The notes: generated from the letters alone by a model not told the origin. 64,000 nucleotides of DNA from Blastomussa wellsi (GCA_947652115.1 OX393562.1:12971001-13035000); one strand, 5' to 3'. Shown: positions 11,677-23,443, counted from the stretch's first letter. A program made the numbers and translations.

Positions 11677-13093
11677 CTCCTCTTTATTAATGGTGAGCAT
11701 TTCGTTCAGTTTAACAGGAAGAGTGGAAATTCCTAACTAATAATCAAAAATATTTCTTCCATTTTAATCTGTCAGCTTGAACTTGTTCATCGGCGTGAAG
11801 AAGAAGCTCTGCTCACTGCTGATGCATACCGTGTCGCATTTGAACAACAACTGGCCAAGAATTCAGCGCTTATTTACGAACTGTTAGAAAAATCTAGTTG
11901 GAGAAGGAAGTTAGGATTTGGCAGGACAACAAAAAAGATAGGAAAACAAGAAAACGACATGAAAAGTGAGGAAGAAGACCTAGTTCGTCAAATCAAGACA
12001 CATAAAGATGAAATTGTAGAGCAACTTTTGGGCATGGTATGTACAGACCTATACACTTTTTCCAACTGGAAGTAAATGTCCCGAGAACAAGAGCCATTCT
12101 ATGCTATGTTATTTTTACCACTGGTTTCCGACTTGCTGGCACTCGCCGTATTTTCTTAATTCAGGGTAATTTTTCATTGTCGTCAGGCCATGACAGAATG
12201 AATTTTAGTGTCGCCTGGTTTTCGGATTTCCTCTTGTTTAAATAACCGCAAGGCAGTCTTCACCAACGTTGTTGTTCTCGTGTACGTCATTCGATTTACT
12301 AGTAGTGAGTGACTCATGACTAGTGAGTGGTGTTGTTTTTTGCTGTACAGGCTTCGCGTCTTGAAATATCTGTCTCCGTCACAGACAGTGTATTCTGTGA
12401 TTTGTTAAAAATTGAGCTTAAAGAAATGAGCTGTACACTATGCTCGTTTATTTCAAACTGCACAGGGTATCAATTTCTTGTGATGCTAAATTAAAGGGAT
12501 ACGTGACCACGGTCTCAGAAAATCAACTTCTTTCAACATCAGTATATAGCCACTAGAAGTCCTAGAAGTAGCGCAACCCAGCCATTCTTGATTCTGGTTT
12601 CTCCCCCTTCCCACAGTCGGTTTGTCAGGTTTTTATACACCTAGGTGGTGGCATGCACTGCAAAATAAAAGTTTCTGTCCTTCCCAAGAACACAATGCCC
12701 CTTACCGGGCTGGAAATTAGCTACCGCCCCTATCACCAACGAAGTGTGAACTTCTCGTGTGGCCGGTCATTAAAATTGCTACAAAGTCAGCGATAGTTTG
12801 GCAGTTTGTTTCCTTGTTTAGGAGGCTCGTTTGGGACTTGTAATGTTCTCTCGTTAAGTCATAAAATTGTTTGGAAAACTAGGAACGTGGTCTTAATGTT
12901 GTTAAAGTCGCTTACTAGCTGAGCTGATTTTATTCATTGTTTGATGCTCGATTTTTGTTTTGATTGACAGCTCAATGACAACAGTGAGGCGCTTGCGCAC
13001 CAGAGACTAGCCACCAAAATGTTGGCGGCAAAGATGAAAGAGATGGAGAAATGCGGCGATGCTGACAAGTCACCAAGTACCAAAAATACATAA
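5589..13093 (+). CDS. CCDC125: CCDC125-like coiled-coil protein, 8 exons
   Basis: Exons: 5589-6030, 7749-7819, 8893-9051, 9235-9402, 9689-9807, 10320-10427, 11776-12036, 12971-13093. All introns are GT-AG and phases agree except inside exon 4. The product is about 483 residues, against about 511 in human CCDC125. It is recognised from remembered human sequence: an N-terminal MSxVA start, a DLGLGFGLKPGG block at residues 26-37, a coiled coil with LEACQQQLQSK, the LQWELEL block, a CxC-x7-CxC motif (Cys327, 329, 337, 339), the ADAYRVAFEQQL block and the LNDNSEALAHQR block near the C-terminus. No signal peptide or membrane segment is visible, so a cytosolic coiled-coil protein is expected. Human CCDC125 has been linked to cell-motility control; the molecular role is not established from this sequence. 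Exon 2 uses the GTGAGT donor at 7820; the GTAAGC at 7797 would create an in-frame stop. Introns hold a CR1-like LINE tail, SINE debris and a fold-back element. Confidence 0.85.
6353..6790 (-). mobile_element. 5'-truncated CR1/L2-like LINE 3' end
   Basis: The minus strand encodes the C-terminal tail of a non-LTR reverse transcriptase over 6527-6784. It contains the typical order MVFKALNNLAP, then VPLPRTNYLKRSFSYRGA and LWNSLPCNLR. The 3' end is a short TTGAGA-type tandem at about 6353-6370, as in CR1/L2-clade elements. It sits in intron 1 of the CCDC125-like gene in antisense orientation. Nothing upstream of the tail remains. Confidence 0.75.
9235..9402 (+). other. CCDC125: CCDC125 exon 4 with apparent 1-base frameshift
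   Basis: Entering in phase 0 from exon 3, the exon reads EVNFLQWELELKQSYLL and then meets TAG about 30 codons in. From 9291 a different frame reads EQTWAERFDRVATENAALM and runs to the donor at 9403 in the phase exon 5 needs. Both halves match the family in order and spacing. The whole CDS sums to 1451 bases, one short of a multiple of three. A single missing base between about 9275 and 9291 explains everything: assembly error, or a real disabling allele. Confidence 0.75.
9505..9596 (+). repeat. SINE 3' fragment
   Basis: Shares its order of blocks with the fuller SINE at 33897-34150: a GACTAGCA-type block, CCAGGGGGG, GCTTCATGCTA, and ACTGGGATAA followed by a GGCCA end. It lacks the tRNA-like head. 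Intron 4 of the CCDC125-like gene. Confidence 0.6.
11410..11682. mobile_element. Fold-back element, copy A, with hammerhead-like core
   Basis: Two inverted arms (TAATTTGGTTTTATCAACTG on the left and its complement on the right) meet in a centre rich in CGACGAAGGGCTAACGCTCG. The right arm continues through GCACCACAGTTTCTTTAG to 11682. The plus-strand segment 11522-11569 can fold as a hammerhead-like motif, but here the cleavage triplet is ATC and the CUGA box reads CCGA. It lies in intron 6 of the CCDC125-like gene. Three relatives occur at 18101, 42842 and 46459. Confidence 0.7.
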
Positions 13094-13409
13094 AACACAA
13101 AATGGTGTGGCTATTTAGAGAGCTAATTGCACTTACGATTCGCGCGGCTTCGGGCAACAAAGTGTCGCTTATGAACATAAGTATTGGTGATATAGGGCGT
13201 GTTTCACTTGAGTCGCGTTTGCTTTGGTCTTGCTTTACTGCGCAGTTAGTGATCGATCTAAAAAAGGCGTACCATTTGTCGTGCACGGCCAATCAGAAGT
13301 GAAGCCAAAACCAACCGTGACTCTCACACACGTTTTTCCCTGCTTTATGCAGGCTACACGCACAGATTTGCTTTCAGTTTTGATTGGTTCACCGGCTGGC
13401 TCGGCTGCT

Positions 13410-13568
13410 GACTCGTCCCCAGTCGTCTCCTATGAGAAAATAGCAAGACGCGATGGATGATGGGAAGGAAGTAAGGCGGGAGACGACTTCCCTAATTCTT
13501 ACTTGCCTCCTTCCCATCATTCCCCGCGCTTGTTATTTTTTCTCATAAGGGACGACTGGGGACGAGTC
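13410..13568. repeat. Fold-back (long inverted repeat)
   Basis: The arms begin GACTCGTCCCCAGTCGTC and end with the complement GACGACTGGGGACGAGTC. About 70 bases pair on each side, through the ATGAGAAAATAGCAAG and GATGGGAAGGA blocks. A fragment of one arm recurs at about 26912-26945. Likely a non-autonomous MITE. Confidence 0.8.
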
Positions 13569-14961
13569 AGGATCGTCTGTGCTTGGTGAATTTGTCCAGT
13601 GATAAATTTCAGTTTGGTCTTTCGACAATCGATCGAAAATCGCTCTTGAGGTTACGAATTCAACCAGCAAGGTCACAACTTTTTGTCTTTAAAAAGTAAT
13701 TACCCAAAGAAAACATACTTGTACTTTTTATCTGGAAAAGAGGTGGAGTTTAAAAAACCGAATACGCATGCGTCCGATAAACATACAAATAAGAGCCAAA
13801 CATATTTTGATGTAAAAATGGTTGAAGAATGGGAAAACGAAATGAAAATATTTTTTGAAGAGGTATTTTTTGGTAATGAATTTTTATTTTTCGTGTAATA
13901 GGTGTTAAAAGATAATCTCTTTTCCTCCTTACGGAGTACCCTGGGGTTGGAGAAAGAGGTTTTATAATACAATTAAAATGCCATAAAAAAGCGCTAGTTT
14001 CACAGGGTAAATAGATTTCCAAAATGTCAGTTTTTCATGTGCTTGAAGTATTATCCTCTAGCTTTATTTATTTCCTATGCAGTTTTTAAGAGTTTATTTG
14101 TGGACTGATGTATTTAATTCACATTGTAGATAAGGAAACCAAAAACCCAACCTTTTCTTTAATATTTTAATTGTTAACCACACTTATTTCTTCCATTTGT
14201 TTCGTTTTTAAAAACGTAATTTAGTTAAGGTGTTTTGCATAGACTAGTAAATTATTTTTTCGTTGTAGTAAGAGACTGAAAACGACATCCTTATTTATAC
14301 GAAAACAATGACAATAAATGACAGAAATCCTTGTGATTGTGTTCGCGATTTAACCTCGTCTGTCCACAGTTTACAAAAGAATGTTTTTTCGTTACTCTTG
14401 GCCTCGTGACGACTTTGCTTGAGTGGCTTCACATTAAAAGGCATTGCTCTTGGCGCCCTCCTGTAGCGTATCTGTGTTTCGTTATGATGGATTACTCAAC
14501 TGTTCATTGATCCACCCATTCATCTATCTATCTCAGTATTTAGCCTATTTATCCATTGTTTTAATTCATCCATTCCTTTCCTTTTTCGTTCTTTCCATTA
14601 TTCATTCATTCATTCGTGCGACTATTCGTTCGGTTCGTTCGTCACATTCGTTTGGCAATTGATGGGAAGGTTCGCTTCCTTGTCAAAAATCTGAATTCAA
14701 ATCCGTATTTCTTTAAATAATGTTTCAATGCCAAATTGGGGTTAGACTACTCAGTAGCTTTTCAGTGGGACAAATCTTACGAATTGTAAAAGCTATTCGT
14801 TTTCTGATGTACAACTCAAGAAATCAGAAGAGATATGTCACCTGCAACTCTGCTGCAATGCTTTATTCATAACTTTGATTTTACAAAATTATCAAAAGTC
14901 GTGGAATATATCAATGCACTTTAAAACATGCTTTAGCAAACTCGTTGCGTCTTTCTTCTTT

Positions 14962-14967
14962 TTTATT
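14962..14967 (-). terminator. Candidate poly-A signal of the secreted-protein gene
   Basis: AATAAA on the minus strand, about 215 bases beyond the stop at 15181. Not the only such hexamer in this AT-rich stretch. Confidence 0.25.
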
Positions 14968-15180
14968 TCACCAAGCCAGGATTACATATCAGCTGGCCGA
15001 CCGTAACATGATAGCTTGAATCACGTGGACTGAGGTAGTAGACTCGTACCCAGACCCTACTAATGTGTTTTTGGAACGAGAGAAGACACCCTGCGCGTCA
15101 CAATCTACCCTCGTATCCAATATTCTCTCCCCCCAAAACGCTTGGATAGCGACTGGGTACGGGTCTGCTGAGGAAGTGAA

Positions 15181-18100
15181 CTAGACACTCGCTGTCATTC
15201 TCATGCTGCTAGACGCTGGTGACGGAGATACGCTGGATGACGGAGCTGGTGATTGAGAGGCGACCATGCTTGAAGGACTCGTGGACATCATAGGTGTGGG
15301 GGACGACATCATTGGAGGAGTTGGAGTTGGCGGCTTAAAAACCTTGCCTGATTTTTTAAATAAAAACGTCTTAAGTAATGCCCCCTTATTTCGCATTTAA
15401 TGTCGACTATTATATAAACGTGCTAAAATAACTTATTAAGGTCATACGTCGAGTGAATACTGTACTTGCATGCGTGGCTTCGTTCCCAGGCGCCGGTCAG
15501 CTGTTGGGTTAAGGCGGGCAAACAGGAGCTGCAGGGGTAGATGGTTAGGGAACGAACCGCGGAGAGTGTTTCCCAATAGACCATATTCATGATAGCCGCC
15601 ATGGTGGCTTTCATATTGTAATGCAATTTAGCCACGTTGTCTGCCAGGGGGCAAACATTAAAATGACGCCTTTTCCCGGAAAATCGGACGGTCTAAATAG
15701 TGAAGTATCTGCGGTAAAGCCACATTTGAGAGCCAAGTTATGGAATAATGATTTGATTATAACGTGAGTTTGAAATAGTTACTCAATACTTTGACTTGCA
15801 TTGTTAACCACGCAAGTCGTTTTCTTTTTCACAAAGTGCCAAAACTGCGTTAAAATTAGAATATTTAAACCACAAAACAGAAACGAAAGCATGACTGTGA
15901 AGAAAATTATCATACATGATAAGAAACCAGCTGAAATTTGTCGATTTAGGCTTCTTTGCCCTCTCACAAATCACGTGCCTAATTTGCATTCCAATGTGAA
16001 AACAAACATGGCGGCTATCGTGAGTAAAGTCTAATATAGATTTAGCCAAGCCCAAAAACGGAGCTCCATAGTTTTTGTTGATTCTTAACAATCTGAGAAA
16101 ATGATCTAAATAAGTGAAAATTCTAGCGTACGCAACTCCTCAGGAAAGATTTCGTTACCGAAAAAAATCAGAATTGTCAACTCCAGTCACACAAATTCCG
16201 CCGAGGATGGCCAAGAAAAACTACAAAATCAACGTAAAAAATTGTACCTGAGCTCGCGAGAAAATGGAAATCCATTACGTGGTCAGCGGTCAACTTCAAA
16301 AAACATGTGACCTCGATCAGTTCTAACCTGAGCCCGCGTTATGATCATGTGATACTGGTCAGCGGATACCTTGTTTTGACAGCTGTCAATCGATCATACA
16401 AAAGTCGAAAGTTCTTCACGGCAACAGACCTGGGTAATGCTATTTCCCGCCACACAACATGGGTTGCCACCGGCACCTCGTTCCAAGGCCTAATCCGTGT
16501 GTATGTATGTACGCTGGCGACCACCAAATTTTCTCAGCTTGATGGGTTTACTCATTTTTTTTTTGGTATGGATGCTCCGCTCGCGCGCGCCTTCGGCGCG
16601 GGCGAGAGCTCCGCTATCAGTCTGATATCACCAAGCGAGTGGCGCACTGTCAATCCCATAACCTTGCACGACCAAGGAGCGACGCCTTGGGACGAGACCA
16701 CGGATCCAGTGGTGTGTCTCATTTTGTCGTCTTCACCTTTGCCAATGAACTTGTATGGCACATTTTTACTCAAAACGAACGCGAAATCAGTAAAATCTCC
16801 TTTTAGTATATTCTCAGCTCCGACTATTGCATTTCCAGCTTTTTGATTGGCTAAAAAACTCCGACTATGAGCCAATAGTCGGAGTTTTACGTCATATGGA
16901 AAATAGTGCGCCAAGTTTTTATTTTACGCTTTGTAAAATTGTGGAAATAAAAATCGGCGGCAAAACCCGGTTTGAGAATTTACTAAAACAATTATTCCAT
17001 TCGCCCTTGTTGGATATGAAGTGATTATAACCAACTCGCTCTACGCGCTCGTTGGTTATTCTATCACTTCATATCCAACGCGGGCTCATGGAATAATTGT
17101 TATATATACATTTGGAAGTTTAATTCTGTAGAGAGAGTTCACTTCTTTCACTGTATACAGCATGTTTTGTGAATGACATGTTTTTAGTGTTTGAGAATTG
17201 ATTTCTACTTACCAAAGCAGCACTTTTGTCTACGTTGGCATATTATGTTCTCCCGACAGTCCACGTCTCTCAGTACGGGACAAACCAAACGGCCGACAGG
17301 AGTAAATCGGAAAAATCCTAAACACATAAATTTATAGGTAATTACAAGAGATTACCATGCCTTTTTACATATTATATTTATAACTGAAAGAAACTGAAAT
17401 GCAAATTAAATTTGCAAAATCGAAGATTTCGTATCAATACGTTTCCTATCCACTTCCTATCCGACAGTTGTTAAGCATTTGATAAACAGCTGTTGACCAT
17501 TTTAGACTAAAATACAAACACTGCAATGGGTAGATGGGTGCATATTTGGAAACGTTATATCCTTTTAAAAGTTATAACTAGATATAAGAGCATAGAATTT
17601 TGTTTGGGAGGGTGTTATAATAGCAAAGATTTTTGCGTCTAAAATTTGAGGGGCTTTTTCGGACATTTATAACCATAAAAGCTGTAACTAAATAATCCGC
17701 TACAATCCTCTATTATCCGGACCGGTGGGTCGAGGTGGGGATGCGACTAATGGTTGTCAGGGTTTATATTGTGGTTGTCAGGGCTTACGTATGTTGGGAA
17801 TTTTGCTGTATTTCCTTTGATTTAAAAGAAGTTACAATGCAGTGCAAAGGTTCTACAATACAGACAAGGCTTGATATGCTGCAAGATAGCTTCTGAATTA
17901 ACCCACTTACTGCAGAAACGGCGGTAGCGATTGTAGCGATAACGCCTGTAAGAAACATGTCTCTTCTCCCTAATGTTTGGACCTAGAAAATGCAAAAACG
18001 ACGGTAATTACGACGTGACAAAACTTTTGTACTACACGTTTAATGTGTGAGTTGAAAAAGAAATTTCAATACCAACCAAACATGAAAACAATTAATGAAT

Positions 18101-19262
18101 AGAGGGGGTAAGTTTCTAAAGAAACTATGGTGCTGCGTCGGTGGGAAGTATAACAATATAATTTTGTTTTATCAACTAGGTTGATAATGTGAATTGGGCA
18201 CCGTAAAGAGATTCAAGAGCTGACGTTTCGAGCGTTAGCCCTTCGTCGGAGCGAATCAAGGAATCGACCCACAATTCCTTGATTCGCTCCGACTTCTTCA
18301 ACAGATGACCAACGACGCGAATTTCAATATTGAAAATGGTTGTTACGGCTTATCCTGGTAATTTGTACTTCACCTTCAAATTCCTCGTCGAACTCTAAGG
18401 GATTATTGTTTTCCTCGCTTTTCGCCTGGAGAATAACACAGGTGATACAGGCCGCTATCTGCAAATAACAAAGAAAAACAAAATGCATTCGTGTAGGCGT
18501 ATGACGTACGGATCGCCCAGTTTGCGGTTTTTCCTGGTCCATATTCCACGGAAAGGCAAATATTTACTAGGCCGCAAAAAATTCATAAAATCTGAGTTTA
18601 AAAACATGATATCTTTTCGCTGAGCCAAATACGAAAAAAAGAAAACGAAATTCATTTTATGTCGAATCATGGTGCTGTTCTCCCCTATATGGTTGGATAT
18701 AAAGATTTTTCAAAATCAATTAAGCAGAGGACCCGAATAAGTTTTTTGCCTTTTTGATCGTTTTCCCCATTAACGTTGAACCACGGTTTTACTGCAAAAA
18801 CCAGCGGAAAATCAACTTTTATGGTAAAAGTTTTTCAGAAACAAAGTATAGAACTATATTCGATATTTAAATCCTTTTGTGACGATTTTTTCGTCATATT
18901 TGTGTGCTTTAGAAATAGCTCCTTGATCGTGGCTTAAATCCGAACTAGGATAGGAGATTACAAGGCATAATCAAAAAAAAGTATTAAATTAACTCATCCA
19001 GTATCTATATTACTGAGGAATTTGGATTTCTTTTTGTCATTTTAATTGGGGCCATATGGCTTTGATCTGGTTTAAATCTGCGCATAAAGTCGACAAGGTT
19101 AATTACAATTAAAAGCTTGAAATATATTTTTTAACATCATTTTATCGCAGTAATTGTTGAGACGTAAATGGAAAACTACTTCAGAACCTTCTTTGGCAAA
19201 ACAAAATACTCAAAATCTTGAAGGGTTTTACTTACCAAAAACAAGAGTCGATAAACATTCAT
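15181..19262 (-). CDS. Small secreted precursor with WAP-like cysteine cluster, 5 exons
   Basis: Minus-strand exons in order: 19262-19236, 18458-18374, 17982-17911, 17317-17213, 15347-15181. All introns are GT-AG with agreeing phases; the total of 456 bases gives 151 residues. The layout is: signal peptide about 1-21 (MNVYRLLFLIAACITCVILQ); acidic pro-region 22-41; furin-type site REKR at 42-45; Arg/Tyr-rich segment 46-60; cysteine region with Cys61, 74, 82, 88, 94, 95; and an uncharged Pro/Ser/Thr/Met-rich tail from about 102 to the end. The C-x5-C-x5-CC spacing (82-95) matches the core of WAP (four-disulfide) domains, but the last two WAP cysteines are absent, and GKVFKPP stands where GxVCKPP is usual. 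Secretion and processing are inferred. It could be a defence, matrix or protease-inhibitor-like peptide; none is demonstrated. The last acceptor has a weak pyrimidine tract, and the 1.9-kb intron 4 could hide another exon. Confidence 0.7.
15578..16036. mobile_element. MITE-like element with inverted ends
   Basis: The left end (CATGATAGCCGCCATG, then TTCATATTGTAATGCAA) is mirrored on the right (TTGCATTCCAATGTGAA, then CATGGCGGCTATCGTGA). It lies in intron 4 of the secreted gene. No coding capacity. Confidence 0.55.
16803..17108 (+). mobile_element. Double-hairpin repeat element, copy 1
   Basis: A roughly 300-base unit with a short hairpin (CTCCGACTATGAGCCAATAG and its complement) and a long imperfect palindrome at 16987-17101. 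The palindrome is centred on AACCAACTCGC/GCGCTCGTTGGTT, with arms reaching ACAATTATTCCAT. The same unit occurs inverted at 61754-62056. Non-coding. Class unknown; boundaries are judged from the shared stretch. Confidence 0.7.
18101..18260 (-). mobile_element. Fold-back element, copy B (one arm)
   Basis: Matches copies at 42842 and 46459 from AGAGGGGGTAAGTTTCTAAA through the TTTTATCAAC block to CGTTTCGAGCGTTAGCCC. The minus strand at 18210-18257 carries a hammerhead-like core with an intact GTC triplet. Only a short piece of the second arm remains. Intron 2 of the secreted gene. Confidence 0.65.
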
Positions 19263-19357
19263 TATAAAGCAGTTTGTTAGTTTTGCTGCAAGATCTCCAG
19301 ATATATTGCTAAGTCCGTCAGCTCTTCTGCTTCTTGACGATTGCAACAATTCAAGCT

Positions 19358-19365
19358 CTTTTATA
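19358..19365 (-). promoter_or_regulatory. TATA box of the secreted-precursor gene
   Basis: The minus strand reads GGGTATAAAAGAGC, a near-perfect TATA box, 96 bases upstream of the ATG at 19262. A start about 30 bases downstream would give a 5' UTR of roughly 65 bases. This supports the hand-built gene model. Confidence 0.6.
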
Positions 19366-22011
19366 CCCAGTGAAAACCACTTTGTATGCAATGATTCATC
19401 AATATCGTGTTTTATATACCAAACTAAGCGCTTGTTTGATCGTAAATGCAAAGCCCTTCTAGCTCTAGAATATGCCAATCAACTTGTCGTACAAACGTGT
19501 CCCGGCGAATATGTTGGCTTTCAAACTTTAAACCCAAGAATAGCTTCTGGTAATTTCTCTGGTGTTTGTGTGCATGTTATAGTAATGTCATGGAAACTCA
19601 ATACAAGGAGGAAATAAACTTTTGAAATTGCACAAACATTTACAACTATAGCGTTATTTTTTTAGCGAAATGAACTGTTCCATCTTTAGAGAAGAAGGCT
19701 GAAAAGTATGCACAAAGTTTTTGTAACGAGTTAAATTGAAAAGGCAACGTACGACATATAATTTCTTAGAATAAAGTATTGTTTCAAGTACGATCGTCAT
19801 TCCAAACTTTCAACGTTTCGTAGTTAATTCCGGCTTTTCCAATATCGGTTTTACCAAGGTTGCTTGTAAACAAAATGTGTTATTTTGGGTCACCATGAAA
19901 ACGTATTTTCGCTCCATTACTCTGTGGATTATGACTCATCAGTAAACATCAACCATTCATTTGAGGGTCTAAACTGCTAAACGATGTTAACCGTTAGCCA
20001 CGAAACGGCCAAAAATTTGCCGTGAGGAATAAAAACTGGGCAAAAAATAACCCTTCATGTGATCTTAAAAATGTTAACCGTAAAAAACTACAAGCCAATG
20101 AAAGTAAACTCCTAAAGATCTGTTACCAAGAATTTAATCGGTGTTGCCTTTTACATGTAGTGGTACACAAATAGGATGATACTAGTTAATTTGGTTGTTG
20201 TCACTGCCGAATGTGTTGTAGAACGAGTTGCCGGACAGTTTTTACTGCTGCTCTTTGACTCGTAATCATTACACGACGACGGGAATTAATTTTTAACTTT
20301 TCAACAATGCTAATCTTAACGGAAAGAAATTGTTAGCCGCAAAAAGCCACAATATTGACCGTAAAAGAAACACCGCATTGAGACCCTTTCGTTTCACCAT
20401 GAAGCTGAAGGAGCAATGTGGTTAAATTTGCCAAGGTCGTAATTGGTCGTTAACTCTCTTTTAACAAGTTTAAGCTGATAATTAACAGAATGTTTCACTT
20501 GCCCGCGGCCGAAGTTAAAAGCTACCCGTACAAGTCCATAGAAGTTGAGCTTTGGCATTAAATGAAACTTAAAAGTCAGACCTATAACGAAATGGAGGAT
20601 TTAAATAAGCTCCCTCGGTTCAGGTGAGTTTTTCTTCGTCTTGCAACAGCAAAAAATTATCATTGCAAATATGCAGAAGAGGAAACTAATTTAATTCTAT
20701 CACGCATGTTACTTGGAAAAAAAGGCGCTTTTCCTTGTTGGTCCCACAACAATTAACAATCACCGCGACTACAGCATGCATGCATGACCGATCGCGACCA
20801 CCCCTGCTTTAATATGCATGCTCCAATATACTTCAAGTTGGCCTGGCTGCCAGGGTGTGATAAGTGTTACAAGGACCTTCGTGATCTCATCTGTACATCT
20901 AAACATGCGATACCTAAGCCGCGATTCTTCCAGACTTAGAAAGTGTTAAACTCGAAGTCGAAGGCGGACAATACTCTCGTTAATTTTATAGCTGTAGCCT
21001 TACTGTAAGCGCAGTGCCCAGTTTCGATATCGCTTTTTGTGCTAACGGAATACTGGACCTGCTGTGGTTTAAGGGAAATTTAGTTAACAGGTGTAGGAAA
21101 GTAATAAGGCGATTAATTTCCAAGAGTAGTTGCTTTTTGTGTCTCGGTCGAATATCACTTGAATTTTTTTATCAAGTCTATCAAAGAAATAATTTTAAAA
21201 TAGTTTTAAAAAACCGACTTCTGGATTGGTAAATGTTCATCGGCTGCTATGAACGGGAATTCTGGCAATTTTCCTGCAAGCAAGAAATTTTTATGTATGG
21301 GTTGACCTATGCTGTCGCAAGTGGTGAGTAATTTGTGATGTTTCCTGTTTATATTGTTTGTGAAATCATGGACAACCATCAGCATTCCTCTAACATCAAA
21401 ATAAAATCACCGGCTTGTTCGTGTTTAGCGCAGACGTACAAGTGTTTCATGGGGCTATACTCCGTATGTGTTTTAGGTCAGGACGTCACTTTTTAGAGGC
21501 CATTCTCGTTTTTCAGTTTGTTTTGACGTTCAACTTGCCATCAGGCCCTTCATAACCTACTGCCTCATCGAGCAATGTCGTGCATTTTTAAGCGTTCTCT
21601 TTGAGGGCTAAGGGCTTAACCACTATCCAGAGGATAGCGCAATTTTTTGTCAGCATAATTTATCCACTTCAGTGATACATATTTATCCAGCATTATCCAC
21701 ACTTCGAACAACTCAGTGACACCATTTTGACTGAAGTGTCCGTCCCGCAATCAAAATCCTCACTAACTAAGCCTTTCTGATGCGGTTATTGTAAGAAAAA
21801 ACCAAACCTTAATTACAGCAAACATAAATACATCAAGAACCTCCCAGACCATTTATTTTAGCACAGAAATAAAAACGCTGATTTAGGGAACTTAGTGATG
21901 GACTGAAATGACCCTACTAATTGTTCCTTGTCACTTCGTGTTATATTTGACTGTTGCGATGATACTTGTTGAAGACTTGGTATGCATCAGCTGTATCACC
22001 TATCTCTCAAT

Positions 22012-22250
22012 TATTACGCGCGCTGTGATTGGTCAATTTAGCGGGCCGTAATTTTGAGTAAGGCCCGCTGAATTTAAAATCGGGCTCGATTCCAAAATAA
22101 AGAGAGATAATGAATATCTCACCAACCTCGTTTTCTCGGTCTGTACTGTAAATTACGAACCTTGTTTTTCTCCTTCGACTTATGGCCCAAATCTAAGGGA
22201 GAAAACGCGGGGCGTAATTTACAGTAAGGGCCTTGAACTCGGTTAGTAAG
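22012..22250. repeat. Hairpin-rich interspersed repeat
   Basis: Contains the inverted pairs AGCGGGCC/GGCCCGCT (about 22042-22074) and CTGTAAATTACG/CGTAATTTACAG (about 22145-22226). No coding frame. Probably non-autonomous transposon debris. Confidence 0.45.
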
Positions 22251-23096
22251 AGGTATGTATATATGTCTGGATTTTTGAGAACGTGGTCAACCTTGAGCCA
22301 AAACGTTTTCGCCTGACTACCGGCGATAGCCGGCAGTCAGGCCAGCCCAGCGCTTAAAATACCAGGGGGCTTAACGTCAACAAAGGTATCACCATACTGC
22401 CCTGGCACCTGGCTTTCAGTGCGTACCAAGTTGGGCACCAACGATGCAAACCCAGGGGGGTGGGGTGGGTAGAAAAGCTGAATTTTTAGTCAAAAGTTTT
22501 TTTTTTCTTGGCGGGAAGGTCTACATGGTCCCTGGGGCCAGGGTTAAGCACAACCAGTGACAGCCTGTCACTCACAAGAAAGGTGGGTGTGCATGCTACC
22601 TGGTGACAGGTTGGCCGGGATTGATTGATTGGAAAGCCTGTGTTTTTGCTGGAAAATTGCCAGGCCGGCCTGTGTGCGTTTGACACGGTTCTCATAAATC
22701 CAGTCATATATACCAGGTTTATATCGGGGAATCCTTGCTTCCAACATTTGCCTCATTAGCATAATCGATTCAGTTTATGATGGCGCTACAAAAAAAATCC
22801 GTTCTGAATATTGAAAGTTCATAGCACGATTAACTCTGTCAATGAATTTCAGCTCGATGTATTGAATTCTTTTTGTCTGACGCGGGTTTAAAAACTCAGA
22901 ATTTTACAAAGAATGTATGAGCTCATTAGCGCTTTTGCCACCCAGAAATTTTGGAGTTTTTGAAAGACAATTTCTCCTTGAATATTTCACGCAAAGAGCT
23001 AAAAATTTCACCATATACTAAATTTCACTAGCTCTTTAACTGTTTGGAGTCCATTCACATCTAACATGTTGCCTTCTGTACGCTAAGCCGTATGCT

Positions 23097-23443
23097 AATT
23101 GCCTGTTTTCAAACCGAGGGGACAAGGTACTAGTCAACAAATTATGGGATTAGCAGCTATTAATCCACATAGTCAGAAAGAGCACGCCGAGATTTACAAA
23201 ATCCCCAATATTAAGCGAGATACAGCCAGTTAAAAACGTCAAAATTTACAAAGAAATGTATAGCCATCCGGACGCTGTGTCCGGATTACCAAACATTTCT
23301 TTGTATCTCAGTCAAAACTAGCCCAAACTTGGGGATTTTGTAAATCTCGGTGTGCTCTTTCTGACTTCGTGGATCAATAATTGCTAATCCCATAATGAAC
23401 AAACTAGTACCTAGTCCCTTTCGGTTTGAAACCAGGCAATGAG
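23097..23443. mobile_element. Long fold-back element
   Basis: Arms of about 165 bases pair across a small centre (CCGGAC and GTCCGG near 23260-23290). Matching blocks include GGTACTAGT, ATTATGGGATTAGCA, TCAGAAAGAGCAC and GAGATTTACAAAATCCCC with their complements. Coding capacity is nil; a MITE-type element. Confidence 0.8.

Larger units (their letters stand above)
13094..15180. other. Convergent intergenic region
   Basis: It lies between the stop of the CCDC125-like gene and the stop of the minus-strand secreted gene. It contains a perfect-looking fold-back (13410-13568), an ATTC/GTTC-rich microsatellite near 14590-14645 and AATAAA at 14313-14318, a possible 3' end signal for the plus-strand gene. 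No further exon is supported. Confidence 0.5.

Noticed and set aside
16307..16846. 179-residue open frame on the plus strand
   Set aside because: It overlaps intron 4 of the minus-strand gene and runs through repeat-like sequence with duplicated blocks; no family resemblance and no splice context.
17911..17982. Hydrophobic reading MFLTGVIATIATAV as a membrane segment
   Set aside because: That frame does not fit the phase of the neighbouring exons; the phase-1 frame gives the REKR site and RYRYNRYRRFC instead.
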